64,000 bases of DNA from JBJSXJ01 sp044235425 (GTDB lineage: Bacteria; Planctomycetota; Planctomycetia; Pirellulales; Pirellulaceae), in the NCBI GenBank assembly GCA_044235425.1, contig JBIIHW010000004.1, positions 124,001 to 188,000 on the forward strand, written 5' to 3'. The first letter of the stretch is position 1. The number at the start of each line of letters is the position of its first letter. The notes under the pieces are model-generated. The model had not been told where the DNA came from and searched no databases. It saw only the letters and a program-made list of their open reading frames with translations. Shown piece after piece: positions 26,547 to 35,900 of this stretch. A program made the position numbers and the translations under genes.

Positions 26547-27149
26547 TCATTGAGGTTCTGGAGTATTTTGATCCACCAGTCGGGCGAGTAAATCTGCCAC
26601 TCCGACCATTTCCGCTGATCTACTCAGGTATGAACGATCTAGTTTGCTTCGAGCGAGCTTCATTAATCGTGTTACATCATCCCATTGACGCTCGGAGGTT
26701 TCATTCGTTAATCGAAACCACTCGAGCTTGCTGATGATTGAATCCTCGACGGTTGCTGTCGGCACAACGATAAACCGTGAGTCATCCCCTAACTTCGCAG
26801 CGACCGCTCGATGCATACAACTGTCATCGAAGGGTCGCCCGCGACTTATAAAAACATCTACCTTAAAGGATGTTCCATAGTGGATCAGATTGAAGCAAGA
26901 GCGCCGACGGATTGCTTGCCTAATTGCCGACTCACTGAAGTAAAAATCGTGGGACAACAGCGATAAAAATGCAGGGATCTGATCTTCCTGCATGTCACAT
27001 ACGAGGTCGATGTCCATCGTCGAGCGTACGGCGCCGTGATAGGAACTAGCGACGCTTCCACCCACATAGTGGCGAATTTGCAGCGAGTTCATCGCCGCCA
27101 CGACAGGCTGTAGAGCTGCGACGAATTCACTCTGGTTACTCACTGGCAC
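26547..27149 (-). CDS. Nucleotidyltransferase-fold protein (AbiEii-like)
   Basis: About 200 residues. RHYVGGSVASSYHGAVRSTM followed by DIDLVCDM gives the GGS...DID active-site pattern of minimal nucleotidyltransferases, and FKVDVFISRGRPFD supplies the third acidic residue; then SKLEWFRLTNE. The upstream partner overlaps it by 14 bases. Two-gene units of this kind resemble AbiE/MNT-type toxin-antitoxin or defence pairs, where the nucleotidyltransferase is the effector or modifier. GTG 27149 (or GTG 27143) is the start. Palindromes of one family bracket the pair. Confidence 0.78.
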   Translation of the reverse strand: MPVSNQSEFVAALQPVVAAMNSLQIRHYVGGSVASSYHGAVRSTMDIDLVCDMQEDQIPAFLSLLSHDFYFSESAIRQAIRRRSCFNLIHYGTSFKVDVFISRGRPFDDSCMHRAVAAKLGDDSRFIVVPTATVEDSIISKLEWFRLTNETSERQWDDVTRLMKLARSKLDRSYLSRSAEMVGVADLLARLVDQNTPEPQ

Positions 27150-27402
27150 GCCCTGCCAGCCAGGCCTGAAAACCCTGAGCTAATTCCGAGCCGTACGCCA
27201 ATTCAATGTATTTCACCTGCACCTGGTGCTGATCGTAGTCCGGATGTTGGCGACGAATCGCTGCGAATGCCATCGTCTTGAGTTGAGTCGACCAGGCACT
27301 CATCTTCTCGATGCGCTCTTGCGGAGTCATCCGCCGAAAGCACTCCAATTGAATTTGAAGCGCTTCCTCGGAGGTATCGCTCGTGTAAGGAACTGTTGTC
27401 AT
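27136..27402 (-). CDS. Small partner protein of the nucleotidyltransferase
   Basis: 88 residues, ATG 27402 (MTTVPYTSDTSEEALQIQLE). The helical body contains FRRMTPQERIEKMSAWSTQL and RRQHPDYDQHQVQVKYIELA then YGSELAQGFQ, a pattern I have met in small proteins encoded just before AbiEii-like nucleotidyltransferases. The 3' end overlaps the nucleotidyltransferase start, implying coupled translation. It may be an antitoxin or a regulator; no DNA-binding motif is obvious. Confidence 0.72.
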   Translation of the reverse strand: MTTVPYTSDTSEEALQIQLECFRRMTPQERIEKMSAWSTQLKTMAFAAIRRQHPDYDQHQVQVKYIELAYGSELAQGFQAWLAGRASE

Positions 27403-27472
27403 GCGAAGATTGTAAAACAGGCGAGTTTCAACTTCCACCCTTCGCGCCTTGGCGTGGGACAATGCAGGGAAT

Positions 27473-27579
27473 TTCACGCAAAGGCGCAAAGTTCGCAAAG
27501 TAACTGAGTTGTTTGAACTCTTTGCGTCCTTTGCGCCTTTGCGTGAGCCACTTTGCGAACTTTGCGCCTTTGCGTGAGA
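27473..27579. repeat. Palindromes of the CGCAAAGGCGCAAAG family, second site
   Basis: A left arm at 27473-27500 pairs with 27520-27547, and a third half-copy lies at 27551-27579. It is the same family as 26451-26526 at the other side of the nucleotidyltransferase pair. Confidence 0.8.
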
Positions 27580-27597
27580 TCCTTGGCTTACGCCAGG

Positions 27598-27685
27598 TGA
27601 AGTGGACCCCAAAAGCTGGACAGGCGGCGGGGGGAAAATGAGATAGTTTCGCGGAGGTTCAGGGAGGCGTTCAGGAGGGACGAAA
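27598..27685 (+). mobile_element. IS-end-like remnant
   Basis: Begins TGAAGTGGACCCCAAAAGCT and matches the minus strand of 13804-13889 with few differences over about 85 bases. No transposase remains. IS3-family origin is a guess from the end sequence. Confidence 0.45.
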
Positions 27686-27711
27686 ATGATTCGGCGACGG
27701 ATTTATCGAGA

Positions 27712-28345
27712 TGGCTAGTTTTTGCTGCGGGATTTGTTGATCAATCCAGCTGGTGTGCGTGCTTCGAGCGGCGCTCTGGCCCCTCATCCCCGTCCCTTCT
27801 CCCCCAAGAGAAAAATGTCACGGCTTGCCACAATAGACAATCAATTCATTTTTCTCTTCGGGGAGAAGGGAGCACTCGGCTCAGTCGGTTCCGTATGAAA
27901 TGCTTTGCTGAGCGAATGCCAACGAATGCCAACGAATGCCAACGAATGCCATCGGAATCGCCGAATCACTCGCAAGAGAGTTCTCCCTTCTCCCCCGCAG
28001 GAAAAAACGTTGATCGCTACGTTGGCCAATCGATCTTCTTTTTTTTCCTGTGGGGGAGAAGGGCGGGGATGAGGGGGCTGTTCGTGCTTGCAGCTCGCAG
28101 GCAAGCCAGCAGGTTTTACTGGTTGGTTCGTCGCGAGATTGCTGGTTTTTTGCTGCGGGATTTGTTGATCAATCCAGCTGGTGTGCGTGCTTCGAGCGGC
28201 GCTCTGGCCCCTCATCCCCGTCCCTTCTCCCCCAAGAGAAAAATGTCACGGCTTGCCACAATAGACAATCAATTCATTTTTCTCTTCGGGGAGAAGGGAG
28301 CACTCGGCACAGTCGGTTCCGTATGAAATGCTTTGCTGAGCGAAT
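27712..28345. repeat. 206-bp direct repeat, two copies 428 bases apart, each with a long hairpin
   Basis: Copy 1 is 27712-27917 and copy 2 is 28140-28345, nearly identical. Each has a hairpin with arms at 27793-27816/27846-27869 and 28221-28244/28274-28297 (TCCCTTCTCCCCCAAGAGAA and its inverse). The outer part matches 13285-13405 in inverse orientation. Confidence 0.85.
27985..28063. repeat. Hairpin between the two duplicated copies
   Basis: Arms CCCTTCTCCCCCGCAGG (27985) and CCTGTGGGGGAGAAGGG (to 28063) pair across about 30 bases. Its left part (around 28002-28037) is the inverse of the repeats at 13070-13123 and 15214-15269. Confidence 0.8.
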
Positions 28346-28530
28346 TCTAATGAATGCAATCAGAATCGCTAAGCACGTTTATTCGTTAATACACACTTCA
28401 GCGGCTTGTACCATTTGTTGGATATCGCAAAAAAATTCGCGCGCCTCGTTTCACTCGGCGTTGATAAGATGTAAGGAAGAAAAGTAGCAAGGTGGTAAAG
28501 AGGTAAAGCAGCTAAGCCGCTACTTAGTCC

Positions 28531-30318
28531 TCAACGCAAAGGATGACATACACGGAAACCAATGTTGCTGCCACGATTGGTTGCGGTACTCCAGCTGCGA
28601 TAGGCCGAACGACTATCCCTGGCATTGCTGAACCACGAACCGCCGCGGCAAACACGATAGCTATCCTTATCGGGAGTCGTATTTTCCGGATCGGTAGACG
28701 GTGCCGATTGGTAATAGTCCTTGGCGTAGTAGTCACGGCACCATTCCCAGACGTTGCCATGCATGTCGTAGAGGCCAAACGGATTCGGTTTTTTTGCTCC
28801 CACCAGATGAGGATGGCACTGATTGGCCAGAAGTGCTTCAAGATACTTTTGAGGCGTTGTACGGTACGTCTCCCATAGTTTATCGCTGTCAAGTGTCGAC
28901 CTTCCGCTGTTGTTGGCAAACCAAGCGTAAGTTTGAAGCTGCGAGCGATCATCCCCAAAATAATAGGCGCTCTTGACTCCCCCTCGACAGGCATATTCCC
29001 ACTCCGCCTCCGTTGGTAAACGATACAACTCACCCTCCCGAGCACTCAGCTTGCGACAAAACTCACTCGCCTCTTCCCACGAGATGCTTTCTACCGGAAA
29101 GCGTGAAGTGTCGAGGCCAGATACGTCGTTTTTGCCGTCACCGCTGCGGGAGAACCAACTTGGATTGCTGCCCATCACCGACTCCCATTCCTCCTGCGTC
29201 ACCTCATAAACACCCAAATAGTACGGCCGACTGATCCGTACGCGATGAAGATGCTCGTCGGTGGATCGGTCCGCCTCCGAACCTGGCGAACCCATTTCAA
29301 ACTCGCCGGGCGGAATGAGCGAAAGCTTCATTCCCAATTTGTTGGTTAGCAGGACTTCGCGCTTCAGATAACTGGCCCAGGCTCGCTGTGCCGCTCTCGC
29401 TTCACTTTCCCCAAAGGGAGCCTTGAGTAGCGCGGGCTCGATGATGGGCATGGGCTTGCTGGCCGTAACCTTCGCCAATACCGGTTGACGGACCAAATTG
29501 CCTAGCAAATTCGGTTGCTGCTCGACATCCAGTAGTTCCTTCGACTTCTTGGGCACTTCGTCAATTGCGTAACTCGCCAGGTTCAGCCAGGTAATCTGAC
29601 CGTTTTGATTCGCTGCTTTGCCGGATAAGCCGTCGAGCAGTACGTGCGTAAAAAGCCCATGCTGAATCTTGTCCGATTCGTAGGACTTCGCGCCCGCCGA
29701 AGAACTAAACAAAACACTGATCTTATTGGGCAATTGCTTCGCCGTGCTGCCATCGATGTTCTTCCCACCTTTGTTGGGATTATTCCGACAGGCATCGATC
29801 AGCAGCAAGTTCTGCGAACTGCCACTGTGCTCGTTGATTTGACTCATCACCCAGCTAATCGAGATCATCGATTCAGGACGTGACCGAGCGGCATCGAAGG
29901 GGCAGAAAAATGCGTCCTCGATTTCCTCCTCCCCCTTCGTGGGACTCGGCACCAGGGACTGCACTCCGTGGCCGGAAAAGCCTAGCAGCACGACGTCCTG
30001 TTTGCTGAGCTGACTGAGATCGCTAAAGAAGGTGGTGAGCTGCTTACGGATTGCGTCCGTCGTCGCAGCTTTACCCATCAGCGCGACGACTTGGAACTGC
30101 TGAGCTTTAAGCACCGTGGCTAACGCCTCCACGTCGCGCTCACAGTAATTCAAGTCATCAAAGCCATCTTTCTGGTACTTCGAAACGCCCACCAGAAAGG
30201 CCAGTTTCTTGGGAGCGGACTCCTGTGCCGGCAGCAGCGAGTGCCCCAGGCAACCGGCCGTCAGCCCCGCACTCACCTGCAAAAACGTCCGACGCTGCAT
30301 GTCGCGATTCGTGTTCAT
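28531..30318 (-). CDS. Exported metacaspase-like peptidase fused to an FGE-sulfatase domain
   Basis: 595 residues. A Tat-like leader (RRTFLQVSAGLTAG, near residues 9-22) is followed by a C14 caspase-like domain (about 38-285) with the His of LLGFSGHGVQS and the Cys of LLLIDACRNNP. From about residue 350 to the end is a formylglycine-generating-enzyme-like (SUMF1) domain: LIPPGEFEMGSPGSEADRST, YLGVYEVTQEEWESVMG, YRLPTEAEWEYACRGG, GLYDMHGNVWEWCRDY, VCRGGSWFSN, IGFRVC. ATG 30318 has GGGGGGA upstream. Likely a secreted protease with a C-type-lectin-like ligand-binding tail; true formylglycine activity is doubtful. It stands alone. Confidence 0.88.
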   Translation of the reverse strand: MNTNRDMQRRTFLQVSAGLTAGCLGHSLLPAQESAPKKLAFLVGVSKYQKDGFDDLNYCERDVEALATVLKAQQFQVVALMGKAATTDAIRKQLTTFFSDLSQLSKQDVVLLGFSGHGVQSLVPSPTKGEEEIEDAFFCPFDAARSRPESMISISWVMSQINEHSGSSQNLLLIDACRNNPNKGGKNIDGSTAKQLPNKISVLFSSSAGAKSYESDKIQHGLFTHVLLDGLSGKAANQNGQITWLNLASYAIDEVPKKSKELLDVEQQPNLLGNLVRQPVLAKVTASKPMPIIEPALLKAPFGESEARAAQRAWASYLKREVLLTNKLGMKLSLIPPGEFEMGSPGSEADRSTDEHLHRVRISRPYYLGVYEVTQEEWESVMGSNPSWFSRSGDGKNDVSGLDTSRFPVESISWEEASEFCRKLSAREGELYRLPTEAEWEYACRGGVKSAYYFGDDRSQLQTYAWFANNSGRSTLDSDKLWETYRTTPQKYLEALLANQCHPHLVGAKKPNPFGLYDMHGNVWEWCRDYYAKDYYQSAPSTDPENTTPDKDSYRVCRGGSWFSNARDSRSAYRSWSTATNRGSNIGFRVCHPLR

Positions 30319-30529
30319 CACTGTATCCCCCCAAGCGATAGCCAAGAAAACCACCAAATAAGTTAACGCCTTCCAGAATGAAAACGAAGAGAGAACCAAA
30401 ATATTCCGTTTTCGAGCGGAAGAATTCCGACTACGCCACGTTCCCGTAATTGGTGCTTGTCGCAAGGTGCGACCGAGCGTGGTGATTCAAGACGCTGATA
30501 GACCAGCGGTAACTTAGGGAGATGGTGCG

Positions 30530-31360
30530 ATGAAAACGAGAATTGTGGCAATTCTGGCAGTGGCTATGACAACGATTTCCTTTCAGGGCAGTTCAGCGGT
30601 GTTCGCCGGTAAACCTTGGCGACGAACCGCTACCGTATCGCACGTTGTGGTGACTCCAGCCGTGGCCCCACAAAAGTATGAAGACAAGAACGTCGCCTTG
30701 CAGCTTTTGGTCGCTCTGCAACAGCCGGTACAGGTGCGAGTCCACAACTGTGAATCGGAACTGCAGTTAGCAGCACAGAACCTGCGAGAGGCGGTGTGCC
30801 GTCGCGATGCCGCTCAAGCCAGCGCCGCAGCCATCTTGAACCGCGCCGAAGCAACAGCCTGCATTCTCAAAAAGATGGGCTGCACGGTGGAAGTCAATTG
30901 TAAGGTCTTTTCGAAGGAAGAGGTCGCGGCCACTCTGAACACGCTGCTGGGTCAATATCGGGCCGCCACCTGTGACGTGAGGGCCACGGAATTGATCGTG
31001 GCCGAACGAACCGCGGAACTGAAACTGGTCAAGGACCGCGTGGTGAAGTGGCAGCAAGCAGAAACCGCTCTGCTCGCCCAAGTCAGCATGCTGCGAGCTG
31101 AACAGGATGCGGCCAAGCAGGCGAACTTGGCGGCCGCAGCCAATGAACTCATCGTGGAAGTTAATACGATGCTCAATGCCGGAGCAGTAGCTGTCGCTAC
31201 TTCGCACGTGGAAACCGCCGTGGAAACCGCCAAAGTTGTAACGGCTCAACAACCCGCCCTCGCAAAACCCGCCGCTCATGTAACGGTTGGAAACGGTTCT
31301 AACGACCCGAAAGTGAATGAGTTACTGCGAGAAGTCGATCAGGTATTAGCCGGTAAATGA
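30530..31360 (+). CDS. Exported coiled-coil protein of unknown function
   Basis: 276 residues with a signal peptide (MKTRIVAILAVAMTTISFQG ... VFAG). The body is alpha-helical and rich in Ala/Glu/Gln, e.g. ELQLAAQNLREAVCRRDAAQ and ELIVAERTAELKLVKDRVVK, so a coiled coil is likely; five cysteines lie between about 65 and 145. AGGGAG sits eight bases before ATG 30530. It is divergent from the metacaspase gene and convergent with the DUF1501 gene. No family is recognised. Confidence 0.72.
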   Translation: MKTRIVAILAVAMTTISFQGSSAVFAGKPWRRTATVSHVVVTPAVAPQKYEDKNVALQLLVALQQPVQVRVHNCESELQLAAQNLREAVCRRDAAQASAAAILNRAEATACILKKMGCTVEVNCKVFSKEEVAATLNTLLGQYRAATCDVRATELIVAERTAELKLVKDRVVKWQQAETALLAQVSMLRAEQDAAKQANLAAAANELIVEVNTMLNAGAVAVATSHVETAVETAKVVTAQQPALAKPAAHVTVGNGSNDPKVNELLREVDQVLAGK

Positions 31361-31419
31361 GCTCCGGCAGAGGGTGCAACGACTCGGATAGCGTGAGTCC
31401 GGCCAAGGCGCTCAGGGTC

Positions 31420-32964
31420 TCACGCCAGGATGTCTTGGATTGGTTGGCCGTGGTCGATGTCGATGCGGCGGCGGCCGGGGATTTCCAGGCGACGACCGTC
31501 GAGTCCCAGTAGGTGGAGCACGGTGGCGTGCAGATCGGTCACATAATGGCCCTCGCCCAGCGCGTGATAGCCCAGTTCATCCGTGGCGCCATGCACGTAA
31601 CCACGCTTCAAGCCCGCTCCCGACATCCAGATCGTAAAGCCGTTGGGATGGTGATCGCGACCATCTTTCCCGCCCGCTCGCTGTTCCAATCCTGGCGTCC
31701 GACCAAACTCGGTGCAGAAAACCACGATCGTCTCATCCAGCAGCCCGCGCTGCTTTAAGTCCATGAGCAGGCCCGCCGTCGGACGATCCACCGTCTGACA
31801 AAGTCGAGTGTGATTCTCTTTCAGCTTCTGATGTGAATCCCAAACTCCATAGGGCGATGGAAACACTTGCACAAATCGCACTCCGCGTTCGATCAAACGC
31901 CGCGCTGCCAGATAACGCTGGCCAGCAACTTTTGTTGAGTCTTCGTCGAGTGCATAGAGACGCTGCGTGGCGGCGGATTCCTGGGAAAAATCGAGTGCCT
32001 CGGGGACCGCCTGCTGCATCCGAAACGCTAATTCATACGAACGAATCCGAGCTCGCAATTCAGCGTCTGCCGGATATTCCACTCCCGCCAATCCATTCAG
32101 TTGATGAATCAAGTCATACTCGGCGCGCTGTTCCTCCAGCGATTGTCGCGCCAGTCGACGACCGAAGGGCAGGGGATTGGTCGGATCAATCGTGAGCGGT
32201 ACTCCGGCATGCTGCGGTCCGAGATAATAGGAGTCGATCGACTGGCGTGTATCCGAACGCGTGGGGCCGCCCAGCACCACATAGCGCGGCAAATCCTCAT
32301 TCATCGTGCTCAGGCCATAATGCACCCAGGCGCCCACGCTGGGCTGCGGCTCGTCCAGCCGATGACGCCCCGTATGAATCTGATTCTCGGCGGCGTGATC
32401 GTTGTCGGTCGTCCACATGTTCCGCACGAAACAAAGATCATCGACGCAGCGCGATAAATGCGGCCACCAGTCCGTGATCTCAATCCCACTTTGACCATGC
32501 TTCTTCCAGCCGACTTGCATCGGATAAATGATCGGATAGACGTCGCGCACGTTGATCTCTTCGGCGGGCACCGAGCGGAAGCGGCGCTTGTGCAGCGGCG
32601 AGTTGACGGGGTTTTCCAAGGGCGTTTTATCGAAAGTCAAACCGGCGTACTGGTTCAGCGCCGGCTTCGGATCAAACGTCTCGACATGACTGTAGCCACC
32701 CGACAAAAAAATCCAAATCACCGACTTCGCACGCGGCTGGAAATGCGTCTGGCCGGTCGCGGTCGTAGCAGATTCGGTACCGGATTCCGTCGCAGGTTCC
32801 GCGGCGCTAGCCGTCGCTGGTCCGCGTTCCTGCGACAACATACTGCCGAGCACTAAACCGGTCAGGCCCAGGCCGAAGTCAGATAGAAACGCTCGCCGTG
32901 CCCTGCTTGGACAACAGCCAGCGGATGGCGTCGAGCTCGCAGCGTTTACCTCGCGTGTCGTCAT
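31420..32964 (-). CDS. DUF1501 (sulfatase-like fold) Tat-exported protein
   Basis: 514 residues. The Tat signal is RARRAFLSDFGLGLTGLVLG. Hallmarks of DUF1501 follow: SVIWIFLSGGYSHVETFDPK, PVNSPLHKRRFRS, GIEITDWWPHLSRCVDDLCF, HTGRHRLDEPQPSVGAWVHY, VVFCTEFGRTPGLEQRAGGK with DGRDHHPNGFTIW. The fold is that of alkaline phosphatase/sulfatase, but the reaction is unknown. It starts 10 bases after the stop of the DUF1549/DUF1553 gene, the standard planctomycete pair. Confidence 0.92.
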   Translation of the reverse strand: MTTREVNAASSTPSAGCCPSRARRAFLSDFGLGLTGLVLGSMLSQERGPATASAAEPATESGTESATTATGQTHFQPRAKSVIWIFLSGGYSHVETFDPKPALNQYAGLTFDKTPLENPVNSPLHKRRFRSVPAEEINVRDVYPIIYPMQVGWKKHGQSGIEITDWWPHLSRCVDDLCFVRNMWTTDNDHAAENQIHTGRHRLDEPQPSVGAWVHYGLSTMNEDLPRYVVLGGPTRSDTRQSIDSYYLGPQHAGVPLTIDPTNPLPFGRRLARQSLEEQRAEYDLIHQLNGLAGVEYPADAELRARIRSYELAFRMQQAVPEALDFSQESAATQRLYALDEDSTKVAGQRYLAARRLIERGVRFVQVFPSPYGVWDSHQKLKENHTRLCQTVDRPTAGLLMDLKQRGLLDETIVVFCTEFGRTPGLEQRAGGKDGRDHHPNGFTIWMSGAGLKRGYVHGATDELGYHALGEGHYVTDLHATVLHLLGLDGRRLEIPGRRRIDIDHGQPIQDILA

Positions 32965-32974
32965 GCGTCCGCTC

Positions 32975-35900
32975 CTAGCGAATGGCGATAAAATCGTTGT
33001 GATTGAATAACGCTCGTACCAAACTTTCGCGGGCTCGCCGAGCGGCCTGTGCTGGTTCCGTCGCCGCGATGGTCGTCGTTTGCCGACTGAGGAAGTCGCG
33101 GCAAACTTGTAGCTCGGCGGGCCGTGCCTGGCGATTCAGAATCCATTCGAACGCCATCCGGATAAAAGCGTCGTCGCTGGCTGACGGCTCAAGGTTCGTC
33201 GCCAATTCACGTTCCAATTGCGGCACCAACGAAACGCTCACCTCATGCGCCAAGGAGCTATTGGTGAGCACCAGTGCTTGTTGGGGAGTGACGCTGCGCG
33301 AGCGGCGATAGCAATCGGTGGGATCGGGTGCATCGAACAGTTCTCCCAGCGAACTCTTGCCACCCACTTCGGGATGACAACTGTAATAGAGCGTGCGGCG
33401 ATGAGTGGTTAACGCTTCGGAGTTTTCCAGTTCCTGGCCGCCGTGGCGCCGATCGAGCAGTCCGCCGAGCGACAATAAACTATCGCGCACCAGTTCCGCT
33501 TCCAGTCGCCCCACTCGCATCCGGCTTAAGAACTTGTTTTCCACATCGCTAACGCGCGGTGCTTCTTCCGGTGCCGCTGATGTCCCAGCTGCTGATTCTG
33601 CAGTTGCTGATGCTGCAGTTGCTGATGCTGCAGTTGCTGATGTCCCAGCTGCTGATGCCCCATCTGCAGATGCCCAGGCCGCTGGTGCGTTGGGGTCACT
33701 GGACTGCCGATAGGTGGCTGAAAGCACGATCTGCTTGTGCAGGCGTTTCATGTTCCAACCGGCGTCCATCCAGTCGACTGCTAGCCAGTCGAGCAGTTCG
33801 GGGTGCGTTGGCGGCGATCCATTTCGACCCAAATCAAAAACCGTCGCGACGAGTGGCTCATGAAAGTGCCTCATCCAGAGGTGATTCACGGCGACGCGAG
33901 CGGCGAGTGGGTTGGAGCGATCGGTGATCCAGTTCGCAAGGGCTCGACGACGTCCGCTGCTCTTCGCCGCATAGACGGGACTGAGCGGACTGAACTGCTG
34001 TAAGCTGCTGGGCTGTTCTCGTACTTTTTGAGCGCTTGCGATTTGCTGCGTGGCGGTTTCAATCGCCTTGGCACGCTGCATGTCCGATTCCGGCAGTGCT
34101 TGAGCGACGGCGAGTGCTCGGCGGCTCGCGAGCCAGTTGGCCTGCGCGCTGAGCTGCTGGGCTTGCTTCTCGGCTTCGAGTGCCGTGCGCTCGAGTGGTT
34201 CCAATTGATCGGCGGGGAGCTTTTGTTCCCAGCGACCGCGTGCAGCGGCGACTCGGGCTGCATAAGTTTTTTGCTGAGCTTGAGCGGCAGAGAGCGTCGT
34301 CTCGGCGGCCTGCACAATCAATTCGGCGGATTCGAGTGCGGCGCGAGCTTGCAATCGCTGCTGACGAAGCGGCTCCAGCTGCGGCGCATCGAGGACGCTG
34401 GTGACTTCCGAGCTGCCTGGTGGAGTGCCGAAGGGCGATGCGACCCAGCCTTCGACGCCTGTAACGTCCGCACCTTCGCGGTAGACCGGTTCTTCAAAGT
34501 CAAACTTCAGCACTCGTTCCAATCCAGGGAGAGGGGATTTGTTCGCGGGATCAGACGCGGTGGCGCTGGGACTCCAAACAGTGAACTCATCAATCGCGGC
34601 GACGCTGCCGGCGCGAGCGTCAAAGGAGATGCCTTTCGTTGGATCACCGATTGGGTTCCAGCCGTTGAGCGCTACGGGAGTGGCATCCACGAGTCGCTGG
34701 CCATTGGGCAAGTGGATGACGGTCAAGCGAGCTTGATCTTGTGCTGGTTCAATCGCGAGCCGAACTTGGAAATGACGCTGGCCGCCGGTGAAGTCATATC
34801 GTCCCACATCGAACTCGGTGAACCCACCGGGCTGATAGGAACGAATGCGCCCCGCTTCAAAGATGACGCAGGCGGCGGTGAGGCCTTTGACGCTGTCTTT
34901 GGCGAGCTGAAAGTTCACGTGGGTATCGGCGATAATCCGCAGCTGAAAGGTGACTGTTGTGCCAGCGGGGAGAGCGGTGAGTCCGCGCAGGGAATTGGCC
35001 AGAACGCGTCGCCCCGTGCTTGCTCGCAAGCAGAGCGATTGGCGACCGGCTAATGCGGTTAACGGACCGGCCGCTCGCGTTTCATCGAGCGCTTTTTGCC
35101 AGTTGGCGTCGGCGGTGGCGCAGGCGGTGCGAGCGGCCGTGATGGCGTCCGCGGCAGTCCGTCGCGCTTCTGCCACTTGGCCTTCGGCTCGTTCGACGGC
35201 AGCTTCGAGGGTAGAGATTTCGGTGTCGATGATCGCGGGGCGCAGTCCCGGGTACCAGCCGGTGGAGGGCAAGTCAAGCGGCGCGATGGCGAGCGGCTGC
35301 GCGGTGAGCACAGCGGGTAGGCCCGGCGCGATGGCTCCTTTCTCTTTCACTCGATTCCGTTCATCGCCACCCGTGTAGAACCAGGTGGGAGCATCCAGAT
35401 TCTTGTCATACACTCGCACCATTCCCTGCCGTACGATCTTGCGCAAGGAGCTGTATTCATATTCTTGAAACAGTCCCGGATCGGGCTCGCCCACCACGCG
35501 ATCTTGCCGTACCGCGAGCGGTTCAAAGAAGGCTCGAAAACGAAAATAATCTTGCTGAGCTATGGGGTCGTATTTGTGATCGTGGCAATGCGCGCATTGA
35601 AAGGTGAGTCCGAGAAACGCTTTCGCAGTATGCTCCACGTTATCGCGCATCCACTGGTTGGGATTGAGTGCATACCAGTTGCGAATCAGGAACCCGGTAG
35701 CTGGCCAGTGGCGATCGTCTGCGGGAAAGATCTCATCGGCAGCGAGCATGGCCTGGACCATCTGGTCATAGCCGAGGTCTTGGTTGAGCGAGTTCACGAT
35801 CCAATCGCGCCAGCGCCAGATTTGCGGAGCGCTATTCCAGACGTCGGGAACCATGCGTCTGCCGAACCAGTCGCTGTAGCGCCAGACATCCATCCAGTGT

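Larger units (their letters stand above)
27613..28530. other. Gene-free interval made of repeats
   Basis: No credible gene. Besides the IS-end-like remnant it holds a 206-bp direct duplication (27712-27917 and 28140-28345), a separate hairpin (27985-28063), and a decamer array GAATGCCAAC in about 3.5 copies (about 27914-27950). The last ~180 bases before the metacaspase stop codon hold nothing I can name. Confidence 0.7.

Noticed and set aside
34028..35053. Long + strand open frame of 341 codons
   Set aside because: It is antisense to the DUF1549/DUF1553 gene, whose motifs are clear; the frame is a by-product of base composition.
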